From Gordonia polyisoprenivorans (GTDB lineage: Bacteria > Actinomycetota > Actinomycetes > Mycobacteriales > Mycobacteriaceae), in contig NZ_CP072203.1 of assembly GCF_017654315.1 (NCBI RefSeq), forward strand, positions 5,332,001 to 5,396,000: 64,000 nt of DNA, given 5' to 3'. The notes beneath the pieces were generated by a model. That model made no database searches. It saw only the letters and a list, made by a program, of their open reading frames with translations, and was not told where the DNA came from. Within the stretch, counting starts at the first letter, position 1. Each line of letters begins with the position of its first letter. Made by a program: the position numbers and the translations under genes. Below are positions 25,345 to 34,196 of the stretch, in pieces.

Positions 25345-25369
25345 ACCCGATCGGTTCAGCCCTGACGAA

Positions 25370-25408
25370 GGGCCCCGCACGTTGCTCGACGCCGTGCGGG
25401 GCCCTTTT
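25370..25408 (+). terminator. rho-independent terminator after rpfA
   Basis: GGGCCCCGCAC (25370-25380) and GTGCGGGGCCC (25394-25404) make an 11-bp perfect stem with a 13-nt loop, followed by TTTT. It lies 26 bp after the rpfA stop and also separates rpfA from the convergent moaE. Confidence 0.9.
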
Positions 25409-25460
25409 CCAATTGTCGGGGGCTGTGTCGGTGGTGGCCGGTATCAGATGGTGACCGTGA

Positions 25461-25907
25461 TCAGGCCGACCCGACCCACTCGTCGGTTCCGTCGCCGAAG
25501 AACTGGTGTTTCCACACCGGTATGCGCGCCTTGACCTCATCGACGAGTCGCGCGCACAACGCGAACGCCTCGGCGCGGTGATCGGCGGCCACGGCGACGA
25601 CGAAGGCGACGTCGCCGACCGACAGATCACCCACCCGATGGGAGACCGCGACCGCCCGGACGCCGTCGGTGGCCGCACAGATCTCGGAAACGACCTCGGT
25701 GAGCACGCGCGGGGCGTCCGGATGCGCCGAATACGACAGGCTCGTCACCGTGCGGCCGCCGTCGTGGTCGCGGACCGCGCCGACGAACCCCACGACCGCG
25801 CCGGCGTGTCCGTCGGCAGCCACGACGACGCGGGCCTCGTGGTCGGCGAGTGCGATCGGATCGACGCTCACCGTCGTGTACACCTCCACCGGAGTGGCAG
25901 CGCTCAT
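25461..25907 (-). CDS. moaE: molybdopterin synthase large subunit MoaE
   Basis: 148 aa. It converts precursor Z to molybdopterin by accepting sulfur from two MoaD-thiocarboxylates. Conserved sequence [13 protein letters not shown] is near residues 37-50 and YSAHPDAPR near 57; the end [21 protein letters not shown] (in parts [11 protein letters not shown] and DEWVG) holds the active-site lysines. It follows mog on the same strand, separated by a 17-bp duplicated sequence. Confidence 0.95.
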   Translation of the reverse strand: MSAATPVEVYTTVSVDPIALADHEARVVVAADGHAGAVVGFVGAVRDHDGGRTVTSLSYSAHPDAPRVLTEVVSEICAATDGVRAVAVSHRVGDLSVGDVAFVVAVAADHRAEAFALCARLVDEVKARIPVWKHQFFGDGTDEWVGSA

Positions 25908-25910
25908 CCG

Positions 25911-25944
25911 CGACAGCCCGGCATCAGCGACAGCCCAGCATCAG
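25911..25944 (-). repeat. 17-bp tandem duplication between mog and moaE
   Basis: CGACAGCCCGGCATCAG (25911-25927) is followed directly by CGACAGCCCAGCATCAG (25928-25944), one base different. The duplication spans the mog stop codon and fills the intergenic gap in front of moaE. Confidence 0.75.
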
Positions 25945-26420
25945 TGGTCGCCGCCGCGAATCTGGTCGAGAGCGTGGTCGACGACGGTGGCGAGGACCGA
26001 AAGGCCGTCGCGCACACCGCCGGTCGAGCCGGGCAGATTGACCACCAGCGTGGTGCCGGCGACCCCGGCGGTGCCGCGGGAGAGCACCGCGGTCGGTACC
26101 TGCGGCAGCCCGGCGGTGCGGATGGCGTCGGCGAGACCGGGGATCTCGATGTCGAGCAGCGGCCGGGTTTGTTCGGGAGTCCGGTCGGTCGGGGCGAGCC
26201 CGGTTCCACCGGTGGTGAGGACGAGGTCGACGTCGGCGTAGATCGCGGCCCGGATCGCGTCACCCACCGGCGGGCCGTCGGCGACGACGTCGAGCTCGTC
26301 GACAGAAAACCCGTGGTCGGCGAGCCACTCGGCGATGATCGGGCCCGTGCGATCGGGATAGGCACCACGGGAGGCCCGGGTGGAGGCGACGACGATCCGC
26401 GCGACGCGCTGCGTGCTCAT
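25941..26420 (-). CDS. mog: MogA/MoaB family molybdenum cofactor biosynthesis protein
   Basis: 159 aa. It adenylylates molybdopterin ahead of metal insertion. The signatures are [16 protein letters not shown] near residues 68-83, the phosphate/molybdopterin-binding loop, and [13 protein letters not shown] near 126-138. The start overlaps the moaC stop region by four bases, so translation of the two is coupled. Confidence 0.93.
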   Translation of the reverse strand: MSTQRVARIVVASTRASRGAYPDRTGPIIAEWLADHGFSVDELDVVADGPPVGDAIRAAIYADVDLVLTTGGTGLAPTDRTPEQTRPLLDIEIPGLADAIRTAGLPQVPTAVLSRGTAGVAGTTLVVNLPGSTGGVRDGLSVLATVVDHALDQIRGGDH

Positions 26421-26953
26421 GGTTGCGTCCCGGGGTCGGTGTGAGTCCCGCCGTCGTCTTCTCGGTGCCAGTCCCCGGACCGTCCGCCGGACTTCTCGAG
26501 CAGCCGGATTCCGTCCATGCGGGCGTGGCGGTCGACGGCCTTGACCATGTCGTGCAGCGTGAGTCCGGCCACCGCCACCGCGGTCAGCGCCTCCATCTCC
26601 ACGCCGGTCCGGCCCGCGGTGGTGACCGAGGCCGTCACGTCGATGTGGTCGGCGCCGATCGTGAAGTCGACGTCGACCGACGACAGCGCCAGCTGATGAC
26701 AGAGCGGGATGAGTGAATCGGTGCGTTTGGCCGCCATGATCCCGGCGATCCGCGCGGTGGCGAGAACGTCACCCTTCGGCAGCGACGACGAGGTCAGCAG
26801 GTCGATGACGGTGGTGCTGGTACGAAAGGTGCCGCCGGCAACGGCGCGGCGGTGGGTGACCGACTTGTCCCCCACATCGACCATGCGGGCCGTACCCGAG
26901 TCGTCGACGTGGGACAACCGGGCAGCGGACTGCGGATCGGTCACCGCAAGCAC
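26417..26953 (-). CDS. moaC: cyclic pyranopterin monophosphate synthase MoaC
   Basis: 178 aa. It forms cyclic pyranopterin monophosphate from the MoaA product. Key stretches: [14 protein letters not shown] near 24-37, [12 protein letters not shown] near 80-90, [15 protein letters not shown] near 116-130, and [26 protein letters not shown] (in parts DMVKAVD and [10 protein letters not shown]) with catalytic Asp and Lys. A Gly/Asp-rich tail of 15 residues follows. It heads the moaC-mog-moaE minus-strand run. Confidence 0.96.
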   Translation of the reverse strand: MLAVTDPQSAARLSHVDDSGTARMVDVGDKSVTHRRAVAGGTFRTSTTVIDLLTSSSLPKGDVLATARIAGIMAAKRTDSLIPLCHQLALSSVDVDFTIGADHIDVTASVTTAGRTGVEMEALTAVAVAGLTLHDMVKAVDRHARMDGIRLLEKSGGRSGDWHREDDGGTHTDPGTQP

Positions 26954-26966
26954 TCGGTCACCGCGC

Positions 26967-27170
26967 TCAGCGGTTGATGACCGTCTTGGGGTTGATGTAG
27001 TTGACCTCGTCGGCCGGAAGTGGGAACTCCACCTCGCCGAACGGGGACAACGCGCCGGGCAGAGCGGCCGCGAACTCCGAGACCGCGTGCTCGGGACCGT
27101 CGCCGTCGGAGGCCTTCGGCCAGCCGTTGTCCACGTAGTGCTTCTTCGAATTGCTCTCAGCCACGCGCAT
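26967..27170 (-). CDS. small conserved hypothetical protein (Rv0863-position)
   Basis: 67 aa from ATG 27170. No transmembrane segment or signal peptide; acidic centre and the sequence [10 protein letters not shown] near the end. I do not recognise a domain. It lies 13 bp upstream of moaC on the same strand and is in the place of M. tuberculosis Rv0863, so it is probably first in the moaC transcript. A divergent kinase gene follows across about 200 bp of spacer. Confidence that it is translated comes from its position and codon pattern only. Confidence 0.65.
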   Translation of the reverse strand: MRVAESNSKKHYVDNGWPKASDGDGPEHAVSEFAAALPGALSPFGEVEFPLPADEVNYINPKTVINR

Positions 27171-27372
27171 ATTGTGCCACGGCGACCTCCGCGGCACGCG
27201 GCACGCTCACCGTTTGGTCACCGACGTCCACGTCATCACCCCCGACACCCGCGTCGTCATCAGCCCCGACGCCACGTCGTGGGCCCATCGTTCGAATGAT
27301 AAGAAGGCCGATCTCAGAGCACGTTGGGTAAGGTCACAGGCCAGCGGTCCACCCCCGATCAAAGGAAGAATC

Positions 27373-29853
27373 GTGCCTCTGAGTCCAGGTTCGCAGGTCG
27401 CCGGATACAAGGTGGTGTCCCTGCTGGGTTCGGGCGGGATGGGTGAGGTGTACCTCGTCGAGAACCCGCAGTTGCTGCGACGGGAAGCCCTGAAGGTCAT
27501 CTCGCTGGCCGGTGCGCACGACCCCGACTTCCAGCGGCGCTTCACCAACGAGGCGCGCACCACCGCGGCGCTCGATCACCCCAGCATCATCTCGATCCAC
27601 CAGTACGGCATCAACACCGACGGCACCCCGTGGTTCACCATGAACTACCTCGAGGGCGCCGACCTCACCCATGGTGCGATCTCCCCGTCGGACGTGATCG
27701 AGGTGACCACCCGTGTCGCCGACGCCCTCGATTACGCCCACCGGCGCAACATCATCCACCGCGACGTCAAACCGGCCAACATCTTCGTCAGCCGCGACGA
27801 ACACGGTCAGATCGCCCGGGTCACCGTCCTGGACTTCGGCATCGCCAAACTCGTCAACTCGACGTCGCTGACCGCGACGAGCGCCTTCATCGGCACGCTG
27901 GCCTACTGTGCGCCCGAGGTGATCGAAGGCCACGACGCATCGGCCTCCTCCGACCAGTATTCGTTGGCGTGCACCGTCTTCCAGCTCCTGACCGGGCAGG
28001 CCCCGTTCACCACCACCACGCCCTCGGCGCTGGTCATGGCGCATCTGACCAAACAGATCCCGCCGATCAGCTCGCTACGCCCCGACCTCGGCGCCCTCGA
28101 TCCGGTGATCGCGAAGGCATTGTCGAAGAATCCCGCCGAGCGCTACCCCGACTGCCGGTCGTTCTCGACTGCGCTGCGTCAAGCATTCGACGGGCGGGGT
28201 CAAGCATTCGAGGGTCGGGGTAACCCCACACCGGCACCGCACCAGTCGAACCCGGCGGCAGGACCTTTCGTCGGGGCAAACCGGCCGTACTCCCAGCCCA
28301 CCGTGCCACCGTCGCAGCCGACACCGCCGCCGTCCTATTCGACACCGCCGCCGTCGCATCCGAGCCCCTCGCATCCGAACCCGGCGGCAAATCAGAACCC
28401 GTCCTACCCCGGCCAGACTCCGTCCCCGATGCCCGGCGGCTACGCGCCGGGCGGTCCGACTGTCGCCAACAATCCACCGTCGCAACCGAATTCGCCGTAT
28501 CAATCGGCACCGTTCGGCGCGCCCGCACCGACCGGCGGCATGCCCCCGACGTTCCCGCCGGGAACGCCACCGCATCTCATCGGCGCCGGCTATCCGCTCT
28601 CCGGACCACCGGCCCCCAAGAAGAAGCGCACCGGCCTGATCGTCTCACTGGCGGCGGCCGCCGTCGTGGTGCTGCTCGTCGTCGGACTCGGCATCGCCTT
28701 CGCCGCAGGCGCTTTCCGCGGCGACGATGATCAACCAACGGCCGGTGGACATCCCACGGTGCTCGCCGTCTTCGGCAACTCCAGCTGCGGCATCTCGGCC
28801 AAGCAGTTGTATTGCTGGGGAGCCAATTACGACAATCAGCTCGCCAACGGCGGTACCACCGCGTCACCCACCCCGGTCAAGATCAATCTCCCCGACGTGA
28901 CCGCGGTCTCGTTGGGCGGCTACACCGACACCGACAAGGATTTCAAGACCTCCGCCTGCGCGATCTCGGGCGGCCAGGCCTTCTGCTGGGGCGACAACAA
29001 CTTCGGCCAGCTCGGCACCGGCACCACCTCCGACGCCCAGACCCCGACGCCGGTGACCGGACTGTCCGGCACGGTGACGGCGATCGCCACCGGTTACGGC
29101 AGCACCTGCGCGGTCGCCGGGGGCAAGTTGTACTGCTGGGGCGACAACGACGACGGCCAGGTCGGCGTGGAATCGGTCACCGACAAGACCTCCACCCCCA
29201 CCGAGGTGACCGGGCTGAACGGCACCGTCACCGGCGTCGCGACCGCGCAGGGCACCACCTGCGCCACCGCCGATGCGGTCTACTGCTGGGGCAACAACGA
29301 CAGCGGCCAGCTCGGCACCGGGGCCACCACGCGGGCCAACACCCCGCAGAAGGTCGCCGTCACCGGCGCCGACTCCATCTCGGTCGGCACCTACGGCGTG
29401 ACCGATGACCCGAACCAATACATCACCGTGTGCGCGTCGGCGTCGGGCAAGGCCTACTGCTGGGGCGACAACCGGTACGGCCAGATCGGCGACGGCACCA
29501 AGAACGCCCAGCACACCCCGACGCCGGTCGTCGGACTGACCGGGGTCACCCAGATCAACACCGGTTGGGGTTCGACCTGCGCGGTGTCGCAGGGCAAGTT
29601 GTTCTGCTGGGGAGACAACGAGGGACAGCAACTCGGCATCGGCTCCGGATCGGCGACCACCTCGCCGACCCAGATCACCGCCCTGTCGGGAACCGTCTCC
29701 GCCGTCGAGACCGTGCTGGGCACGACCTGCGCGGTCGTCAACGAGACCTCGATCTACTGCTGGGGCCGCAACTCCGCGGGCCAGGTCGGCAACGGCGACA
29801 GCGGCGACGACAAGGAAGTGTCGACCCCGGCACTGCTGAACCTGCCCGCGTGA
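27373..29853 (+). CDS. transmembrane Ser/Thr protein kinase with extracellular RCC1 repeats
   Basis: 826 aa from GTG 27373, with GGAAG upstream. Residues 10-275: an intact PknB-like kinase (LGSGGMGEVYL loop, ATP lysine in EALKVI near 41, HRDVKPAN with D131, LDFGIAKL with D154, activation-loop SLTATSAFIGT). Residues 280-415: a Pro/Ser-rich linker. Residues about 421-445: one transmembrane helix. Residues 455-826: at least six RCC1-type repeats outside, each with CWG(D/N)N and GQ(L/I/V)G(T/D)G motifs and a paired cysteine. The kinase most likely senses an external ligand through a propeller. It follows the divergent moaC-side genes. Confidence 0.92.
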   Translation: MPLSPGSQVAGYKVVSLLGSGGMGEVYLVENPQLLRREALKVISLAGAHDPDFQRRFTNEARTTAALDHPSIISIHQYGINTDGTPWFTMNYLEGADLTHGAISPSDVIEVTTRVADALDYAHRRNIIHRDVKPANIFVSRDEHGQIARVTVLDFGIAKLVNSTSLTATSAFIGTLAYCAPEVIEGHDASASSDQYSLACTVFQLLTGQAPFTTTTPSALVMAHLTKQIPPISSLRPDLGALDPVIAKALSKNPAERYPDCRSFSTALRQAFDGRGQAFEGRGNPTPAPHQSNPAAGPFVGANRPYSQPTVPPSQPTPPPSYSTPPPSHPSPSHPNPAANQNPSYPGQTPSPMPGGYAPGGPTVANNPPSQPNSPYQSAPFGAPAPTGGMPPTFPPGTPPHLIGAGYPLSGPPAPKKKRTGLIVSLAAAAVVVLLVVGLGIAFAAGAFRGDDDQPTAGGHPTVLAVFGNSSCGISAKQLYCWGANYDNQLANGGTTASPTPVKINLPDVTAVSLGGYTDTDKDFKTSACAISGGQAFCWGDNNFGQLGTGTTSDAQTPTPVTGLSGTVTAIATGYGSTCAVAGGKLYCWGDNDDGQVGVESVTDKTSTPTEVTGLNGTVTGVATAQGTTCATADAVYCWGNNDSGQLGTGATTRANTPQKVAVTGADSISVGTYGVTDDPNQYITVCASASGKAYCWGDNRYGQIGDGTKNAQHTPTPVVGLTGVTQINTGWGSTCAVSQGKLFCWGDNEGQQLGIGSGSATTSPTQITALSGTVSAVETVLGTTCAVVNETSIYCWGRNSAGQVGNGDSGDDKEVSTPALLNLPA

Positions 29854-29877
29854 CAAGGGGTCGCCCGGCGCGCTCGG

Positions 29878-29883
29878 TAGAAT
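29878..29883 (+). promoter_or_regulatory. -10 element of a probable leaderless transcript
   Basis: TAGAAT ends seven bases before the ATG at 29891. In Mycobacteriales a TANNNT box at this distance usually means transcription starts at the A of the start codon. No ribosome site is visible upstream, in agreement. A clear -35 box is not seen. Confidence 0.5.
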
Positions 29884-29890
29884 CGGCCGA

Positions 29891-32218
29891 ATGAGTTCCG
29901 ATGATCGGGCCGACGGGCTTGCCGGCGACCTGATCTCGCGCACCGACGATCAATTGGCGGATCTGTTCACGCTGCGTCCCGATCTCGCCTCGCCGCCCCC
30001 GCAGGGCAGCCGGGTCCTCGCGCAACGCGCGCTCTCCGCGGCGTCGGTCGCACTCGCGGGCGAGCGCCTCGACCTGCTCGACGTCGCCGTGCTCGAGGTG
30101 ATCATCTCCTCGGGCCCACCGGATTCGGCAACGGTGTCGGCGGCGTCGGTGCTCGACGCGCTGTCCGATCGCGCCGAGCACGACGACATCCTCGAGCGCA
30201 TCGACCACCTGCGACGACTGGCCCTGATCTGGGGCCCCGACGACGCCCTGCACGTCGCCGCCAATGCCACCTCGGCGCTGCCGTGGCGCGGGCTGCACCT
30301 GACAGGCCCCCTCGCACACATGACACCCGAGGACCTGCGGTCGCGTCTCGACACCCTCGACGAGCGGCAACGCGAATTGCTGGCGGCGCTCTCCCGGGGG
30401 CCGGCGCTGGGCCGCAGTCGCGATGCCGCACCCGACGCTGACCCGCAGTCGCCGGTCGCACGCCTGATCGCCGACGGTCTGCTCGCGCGGATCGATCACC
30501 AGACCGTCGAGCTCCCCGCACAATCCGGGCAGTTGCTGCGGAGTGAACCGGCCCTGCGCACCGACACCCTCGCGCGACCGCTACCCGACGATTCGTCGGC
30601 GCCGCGCCGGTTCTCGGCCCGCGACATCGACGCCGCAGGTGGTGGCGAGGCGCTGGAACTGATCCGGCACGCCACCACGGTGCTCCGCGCGCTGGGGTCG
30701 GCACCGGCGGCCATCCTGCGGTCGGGGGCCCTCGGCGTGCGCGAGTTGCGCCGTCTGAGCAAGACCACCGGTCTCGATCAGCCCCGGCTCGCACTGATCG
30801 TCGAGCTCCTCGGTCACGCACGATTGATCGACTCCGGTTTTCCCGACCCGCCACCGGCCGGCGACACCGGCGAACACGCCTTCGCCCCGACCACGACGTC
30901 GGACACCTGGCTGCACCAGCCGCCGGAACGCCAGTGGCACACCCTTCTCGAGGCCTGGCTGACGATGCCGCGCAACGCCTGGCAGGTCGGCGAGCCGGAC
31001 CGCGACGGCACCACGATCCCCGCGCTGTCGGCCGAGATCTACGACTCCCACGCACCCACCGTGCGTCGCACCGTCCTCACCGCGCTGCGGCAGACGGCGC
31101 CGGCGACACCGGTGTCGGTCGCCGGGCTCGTGGCCACCCTCGGCTGGGATCACCCGCACCAGATGCGTCGTCTCACCTCGCGGGTGGTCGGCGCGACGCT
31201 CGACGAGGCGCGCGCGGTCGGCGTCGTCGGGCATCACGCGTTGACCACGGTCGGGCGGGCGGTACTCGACGCCGATCCCGCCGACGACGATTCGGCGGTA
31301 CTCGCCGCCATGCGCAAGGCCTTGCCGGCCCCGGTCGATCACTTCCTCACCCAGGCCGATCTGACGATCACCGTGCCCGGACCGATGACCGCCGAACTCG
31401 CCGAACAGGTGGAGATGGTTGCCGACCTCGAATCCGGCGGCGCCGCATCGGTGTACAGGATCAGCGAGGACAGTGTGCGCCGCGCGCTCGATGCCGGCCG
31501 ATCCAGCATCGAACTGATCACCATGTTCACGACGCATTCACGCACTCCGGTGCCGCAGTCGCTGACCTATCTGATCGAGGACGTGGCGCGCCGGCACGGG
31601 GCGCTCCGGGTCGGGATCGCCTCGTCGTTCATCCGGTGCGAGGACGCGGCGACCCTCGCGGCGGTGTTGCGCAGTGATGCCACCGAACGTCTGGCACTCC
31701 GGGCGCTGGCACCCACGGTCGCAGTGTCGCCCAGCGAGATCCGTGATGTGCTCGACGTTCTGCGCGCCGCCGGATTCGCCCCGGCCGGTGAGGATTCGGC
31801 GGGTGAGCTCGTCGACATGCGTGACCGTGGAAGCCGGGTCGCCACCAATCGCGCACGGCGGCATCCGGCCGCGGCACCACGTCGCGCGGCGCTCGGCCCC
31901 GATCAGATCGCCGCCGTCGTCGGCCGGGTGCGCTCGGGTGATCGTGCCGCGGTCGCCACCCCCGCAGCCGGGCCTGCCTCGGCGTCGGTGCGGGCCACCG
32001 GGGGTGGCGAGCCGACGACCGCGCTGATCCAATTGGCGTTGCGCGCCAACCGGAAACTACGCGTCGGCTACGTCGACGCCCATGGCAGCGCGTCGAGGCA
32101 TGTGGTGTCCCCGCAGACCCTCGGCGCCGGTCAGCTCATCGGGATCGAGGACGGCACCGACGACGAGCAGCGGTTCTCGCTGCATCGCATCACCAGCGTC
32201 GAGCTGCTCGACGGCTGA
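29891..32218 (+). CDS. XPB/Ssl2-like helicase C-terminal-domain protein (Rv0862c type)
   Basis: 775 aa. The C-terminal 370 residues contain the Helicase_C_3 (XPB/Ssl2-like) region, including QADLTITVPGPMT near 495 and YLIEDVARRHGALRVG near 565, where a WYL-like/helicase fold is expected; the tail has VGYVDAHGSASRHVVSPQTL (in parts VGYVDAHG and SRHVVSPQ). No complete Walker A or DExH box is present, so it is not an ATPase by itself. It is found near XPB in this order of bacteria and is probably a partner in DNA repair. An MFS gene has been inserted between it and XPB here. Confidence 0.88.
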   Translation: MSSDDRADGLAGDLISRTDDQLADLFTLRPDLASPPPQGSRVLAQRALSAASVALAGERLDLLDVAVLEVIISSGPPDSATVSAASVLDALSDRAEHDDILERIDHLRRLALIWGPDDALHVAANATSALPWRGLHLTGPLAHMTPEDLRSRLDTLDERQRELLAALSRGPALGRSRDAAPDADPQSPVARLIADGLLARIDHQTVELPAQSGQLLRSEPALRTDTLARPLPDDSSAPRRFSARDIDAAGGGEALELIRHATTVLRALGSAPAAILRSGALGVRELRRLSKTTGLDQPRLALIVELLGHARLIDSGFPDPPPAGDTGEHAFAPTTTSDTWLHQPPERQWHTLLEAWLTMPRNAWQVGEPDRDGTTIPALSAEIYDSHAPTVRRTVLTALRQTAPATPVSVAGLVATLGWDHPHQMRRLTSRVVGATLDEARAVGVVGHHALTTVGRAVLDADPADDDSAVLAAMRKALPAPVDHFLTQADLTITVPGPMTAELAEQVEMVADLESGGAASVYRISEDSVRRALDAGRSSIELITMFTTHSRTPVPQSLTYLIEDVARRHGALRVGIASSFIRCEDAATLAAVLRSDATERLALRALAPTVAVSPSEIRDVLDVLRAAGFAPAGEDSAGELVDMRDRGSRVATNRARRHPAAAPRRAALGPDQIAAVVGRVRSGDRAAVATPAAGPASASVRATGGGEPTTALIQLALRANRKLRVGYVDAHGSASRHVVSPQTLGAGQLIGIEDGTDDEQRFSLHRITSVELLDG

Positions 32219-32244
32219 CCTGCGCCGAACGATCAGCGCCCGGG

Positions 32245-33753
32245 TCAGCCCGCGGCCACCGCGACCGGCTCGGCCTCATGTGCGTCGCCGATCGGCCGCC
32301 GGACGTTGATCAGGACCCCGGCCACCAGCGCCACGCCCGCGAGAATGGCTGCGGCAACATAGAATCCGATGCTCTGACCGTGGACCATGGCCTGCGCCTG
32401 CAACACCTTCGCGTCGGCCGGTCCGTGCACCGAGGCCATGTGGCCGGTGATGTACGAGGCCGTCGCGGTGGCGGCGATCGTGTTCAGCAGGGCCGTACCG
32501 ATGGCTCCGCCGACCTGCTGTGAGGTGTTGACCATCGCAGACGCCACACCGGCATCGCGTGGCTCGACGCCGTAGGTGGCGAGATTCATCGAGGTCATGA
32601 ACACCGTGCCCATCCCGCAGCCGAGCAGGAACAGAGCCGGGAAGATCACGCTCCAATATCGGGTGGAGTCGGCCGAGATCTGGCTCAGCAGAAGCATTCC
32701 GCAGGCCGCGATGAGCGCACCCGGCACCAGCAGGAACCGTGGCGGCACCCGGGTGATGAGGCGCGCCGCGATCTGGGTGGAGCCGATCAGCATGCCACCG
32801 ACCATGGGCAAGAAGGCAACTCCGGCGCTCAGCGGCGAATAGTGGTGCACCACTTGCATGTAGAGCGTAAGGAACAGGAAGGAGCCGAACATCGCGATCA
32901 CCGACATGGCGACACTCAGATACGCTCCGCCGCGGGCGCGGTCGGCGACAACCCGCAAGGGCAGCAACGGATGTCGGTAGCGCGCCTGCCATCCGACGAA
33001 TGCGGCGAGCAGTACCACCGCGGCGATCAGGCAGATGACGGTTCCGGTGTCACTCCAGCCTTCCTCGGCCGCGCGACTGAAACCGTAGACCACCAGGGCC
33101 AGTCCCCCGCCGCCCAGGACGACGCCGAGGACGTCGAGGTGGGTGGCGTTGTCGTGGGCCCGGGGCGGCTCCTTGATCTCGACGATCGCACCGAACAGGG
33201 CGACGGCGGCGAAGACCACGTTGATGTACATCGTCCAGCGCCAGTCGAGGGTCTGGGTGAGCAGACCACCGAGCAGCAGGCCGACCGCGGCGCCGCCACC
33301 GGCGATCGCACCGAAGACACCGAAGGCGCGGGCGCGTTCCCTGGGCGCGGTGAACATCACGGTCAGCAGCGACAATGCGGCCGGGGCGAGAAGCGCGCCG
33401 AACGCACCCTGCAGCGCCCGCGCGCCGAACAGCATCCCCTGGTTGACCGCCGCCCCGCCCAATGCGGAGGCGAAGGCGAAACCGACGAGACCGACCATCA
33501 GCGCACGTCGACGACCCCATAGGTCGGCGATGCGTCCGCCGAACAGGAGCAGACCACCGAAGGCCAGCGCGTAGGCGGTGATGACCCACTGCTGGTTGGC
33601 GTCGCTGATACCGAGGTCGACCTTGGCGTCGGGTAGGGCGATCTGGACGACGGTGCCGTCGAGGACCACCATCAGCTGGGCCAGACAGATGAAGACGAGG
33701 GCCTTCCACCGCCGGGGATCGAGTTCGGTGGAAGGGGAGACAGGTGAGGACAT
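32245..33753 (-). CDS. DHA2 family MFS multidrug exporter
   Basis: 502 aa from ATG 33753, about 14 transmembrane helices. The first helix pair has FICLAQLMVVLDGTVVQIALP (in parts LAQLMVVLDG and VVQIALP) with the conserved Asp of the drug/H+ antiporter group; the loop GGRIADLWGRRRALMVG is MFS motif A. The ending VLINVRRP is cytoplasmic. The family (EmrB/QacA, 14 TM) exports drugs or dyes. It is transcribed away from the XPB gene across a 443-bp spacer with two palindromes. No regulator gene is next to it. Confidence 0.9.
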   Translation of the reverse strand: MSSPVSPSTELDPRRWKALVFICLAQLMVVLDGTVVQIALPDAKVDLGISDANQQWVITAYALAFGGLLLFGGRIADLWGRRRALMVGLVGFAFASALGGAAVNQGMLFGARALQGAFGALLAPAALSLLTVMFTAPRERARAFGVFGAIAGGGAAVGLLLGGLLTQTLDWRWTMYINVVFAAVALFGAIVEIKEPPRAHDNATHLDVLGVVLGGGGLALVVYGFSRAAEEGWSDTGTVICLIAAVVLLAAFVGWQARYRHPLLPLRVVADRARGGAYLSVAMSVIAMFGSFLFLTLYMQVVHHYSPLSAGVAFLPMVGGMLIGSTQIAARLITRVPPRFLLVPGALIAACGMLLLSQISADSTRYWSVIFPALFLLGCGMGTVFMTSMNLATYGVEPRDAGVASAMVNTSQQVGGAIGTALLNTIAATATASYITGHMASVHGPADAKVLQAQAMVHGQSIGFYVAAAILAGVALVAGVLINVRRPIGDAHEAEPVAVAAG

Positions 33754-33789
33754 TCGAGGGACTCGCTCTTGTCGACGTGCGGTGGACGC

Positions 33790-33808
33790 GTCGGTGCGAT
33801 GCACCGAC
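33790..33808. promoter_or_regulatory. palindrome GTCGGTGC-GAT-GCACCGAC
   Basis: Perfect 8-bp arms around a 3-bp centre, 37 bp upstream of the exporter start. It is a candidate repressor site for the exporter promoter. Confidence 0.5.
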
Positions 33809-33832
33809 CTGGTGTGGTGATCCACGGACCAA

Positions 33833-33857
33833 TATCCGGAGGACCGTACTCCGGATA
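33833..33857. promoter_or_regulatory. palindrome with 9-bp arms TATCCGGAG
   Basis: TATCCGGAG (33833-33841), a 7-bp spacer, and CTCCGGATA (33849-33857) are exact complements. It lies 80 bp before the exporter start and may be part of its promoter or of a regulator site; the second palindrome is 25 bp away. Confidence 0.55.
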
Positions 33858-33992
33858 GCGTACGCCGTCCGGCACGACAGCGAAACTCCCTTTGCCTCGG
33901 GATGTTTCGAGGCTCGTCCGATTCGGTCATATCGGCCATGTCTCCACGGCCGCATCCACACAAACGCCGCGTCCGGACCTCTCGGTGCACGC

Positions 33993-34160
33993 CGACAGCG
34001 CTCGCCACAGCGCCCACAGCGCCCACTATTTCGCCCACAGCGCTCGACTCAGTCCCGACAGCGCTCGTCACAGCGCCCACAGCGCTCCACTCAGTCCCGA
34101 CAGCGCTCGACGAGGCGCCGTCGGCGTGGTGCAGGGCGCCGTCGGCGTGCTGGAGAGCGC
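33993..34160 (+). repeat. 21-bp minisatellite, eight units, upstream of XPB
   Basis: Units begin at 33993, 34014, 34035, 34056, 34077, 34098, 34119 and 34140, always 21 bp apart. The best-conserved part is CGACAGCGCTCG (or CCACAGCGCTC), ending in GCGC or GTCC; the last two units have drifted to CGTCGGCGTG. Unit length is two DNA turns and seven codons. The array ends 36 bp before the XPB start, so it probably lies in the promoter or 5' leader. Confidence 0.85.
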
Positions 34161-34196
34161 TGTCGGGATTCGACGCGACGTGCAGTCACCTGGACA

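Larger units (their letters stand above)
33754..34196. other. 443-bp divergent spacer between exporter and XPB
   Basis: No protein gene is convincing. It holds two palindromes near the exporter (33790-33808 and 33833-33857) and a 21-bp minisatellite of eight units (33993-34160) near XPB. A long open frame through the array encodes only heptapeptide repeats created by the tandem unit. Confidence 0.75.
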
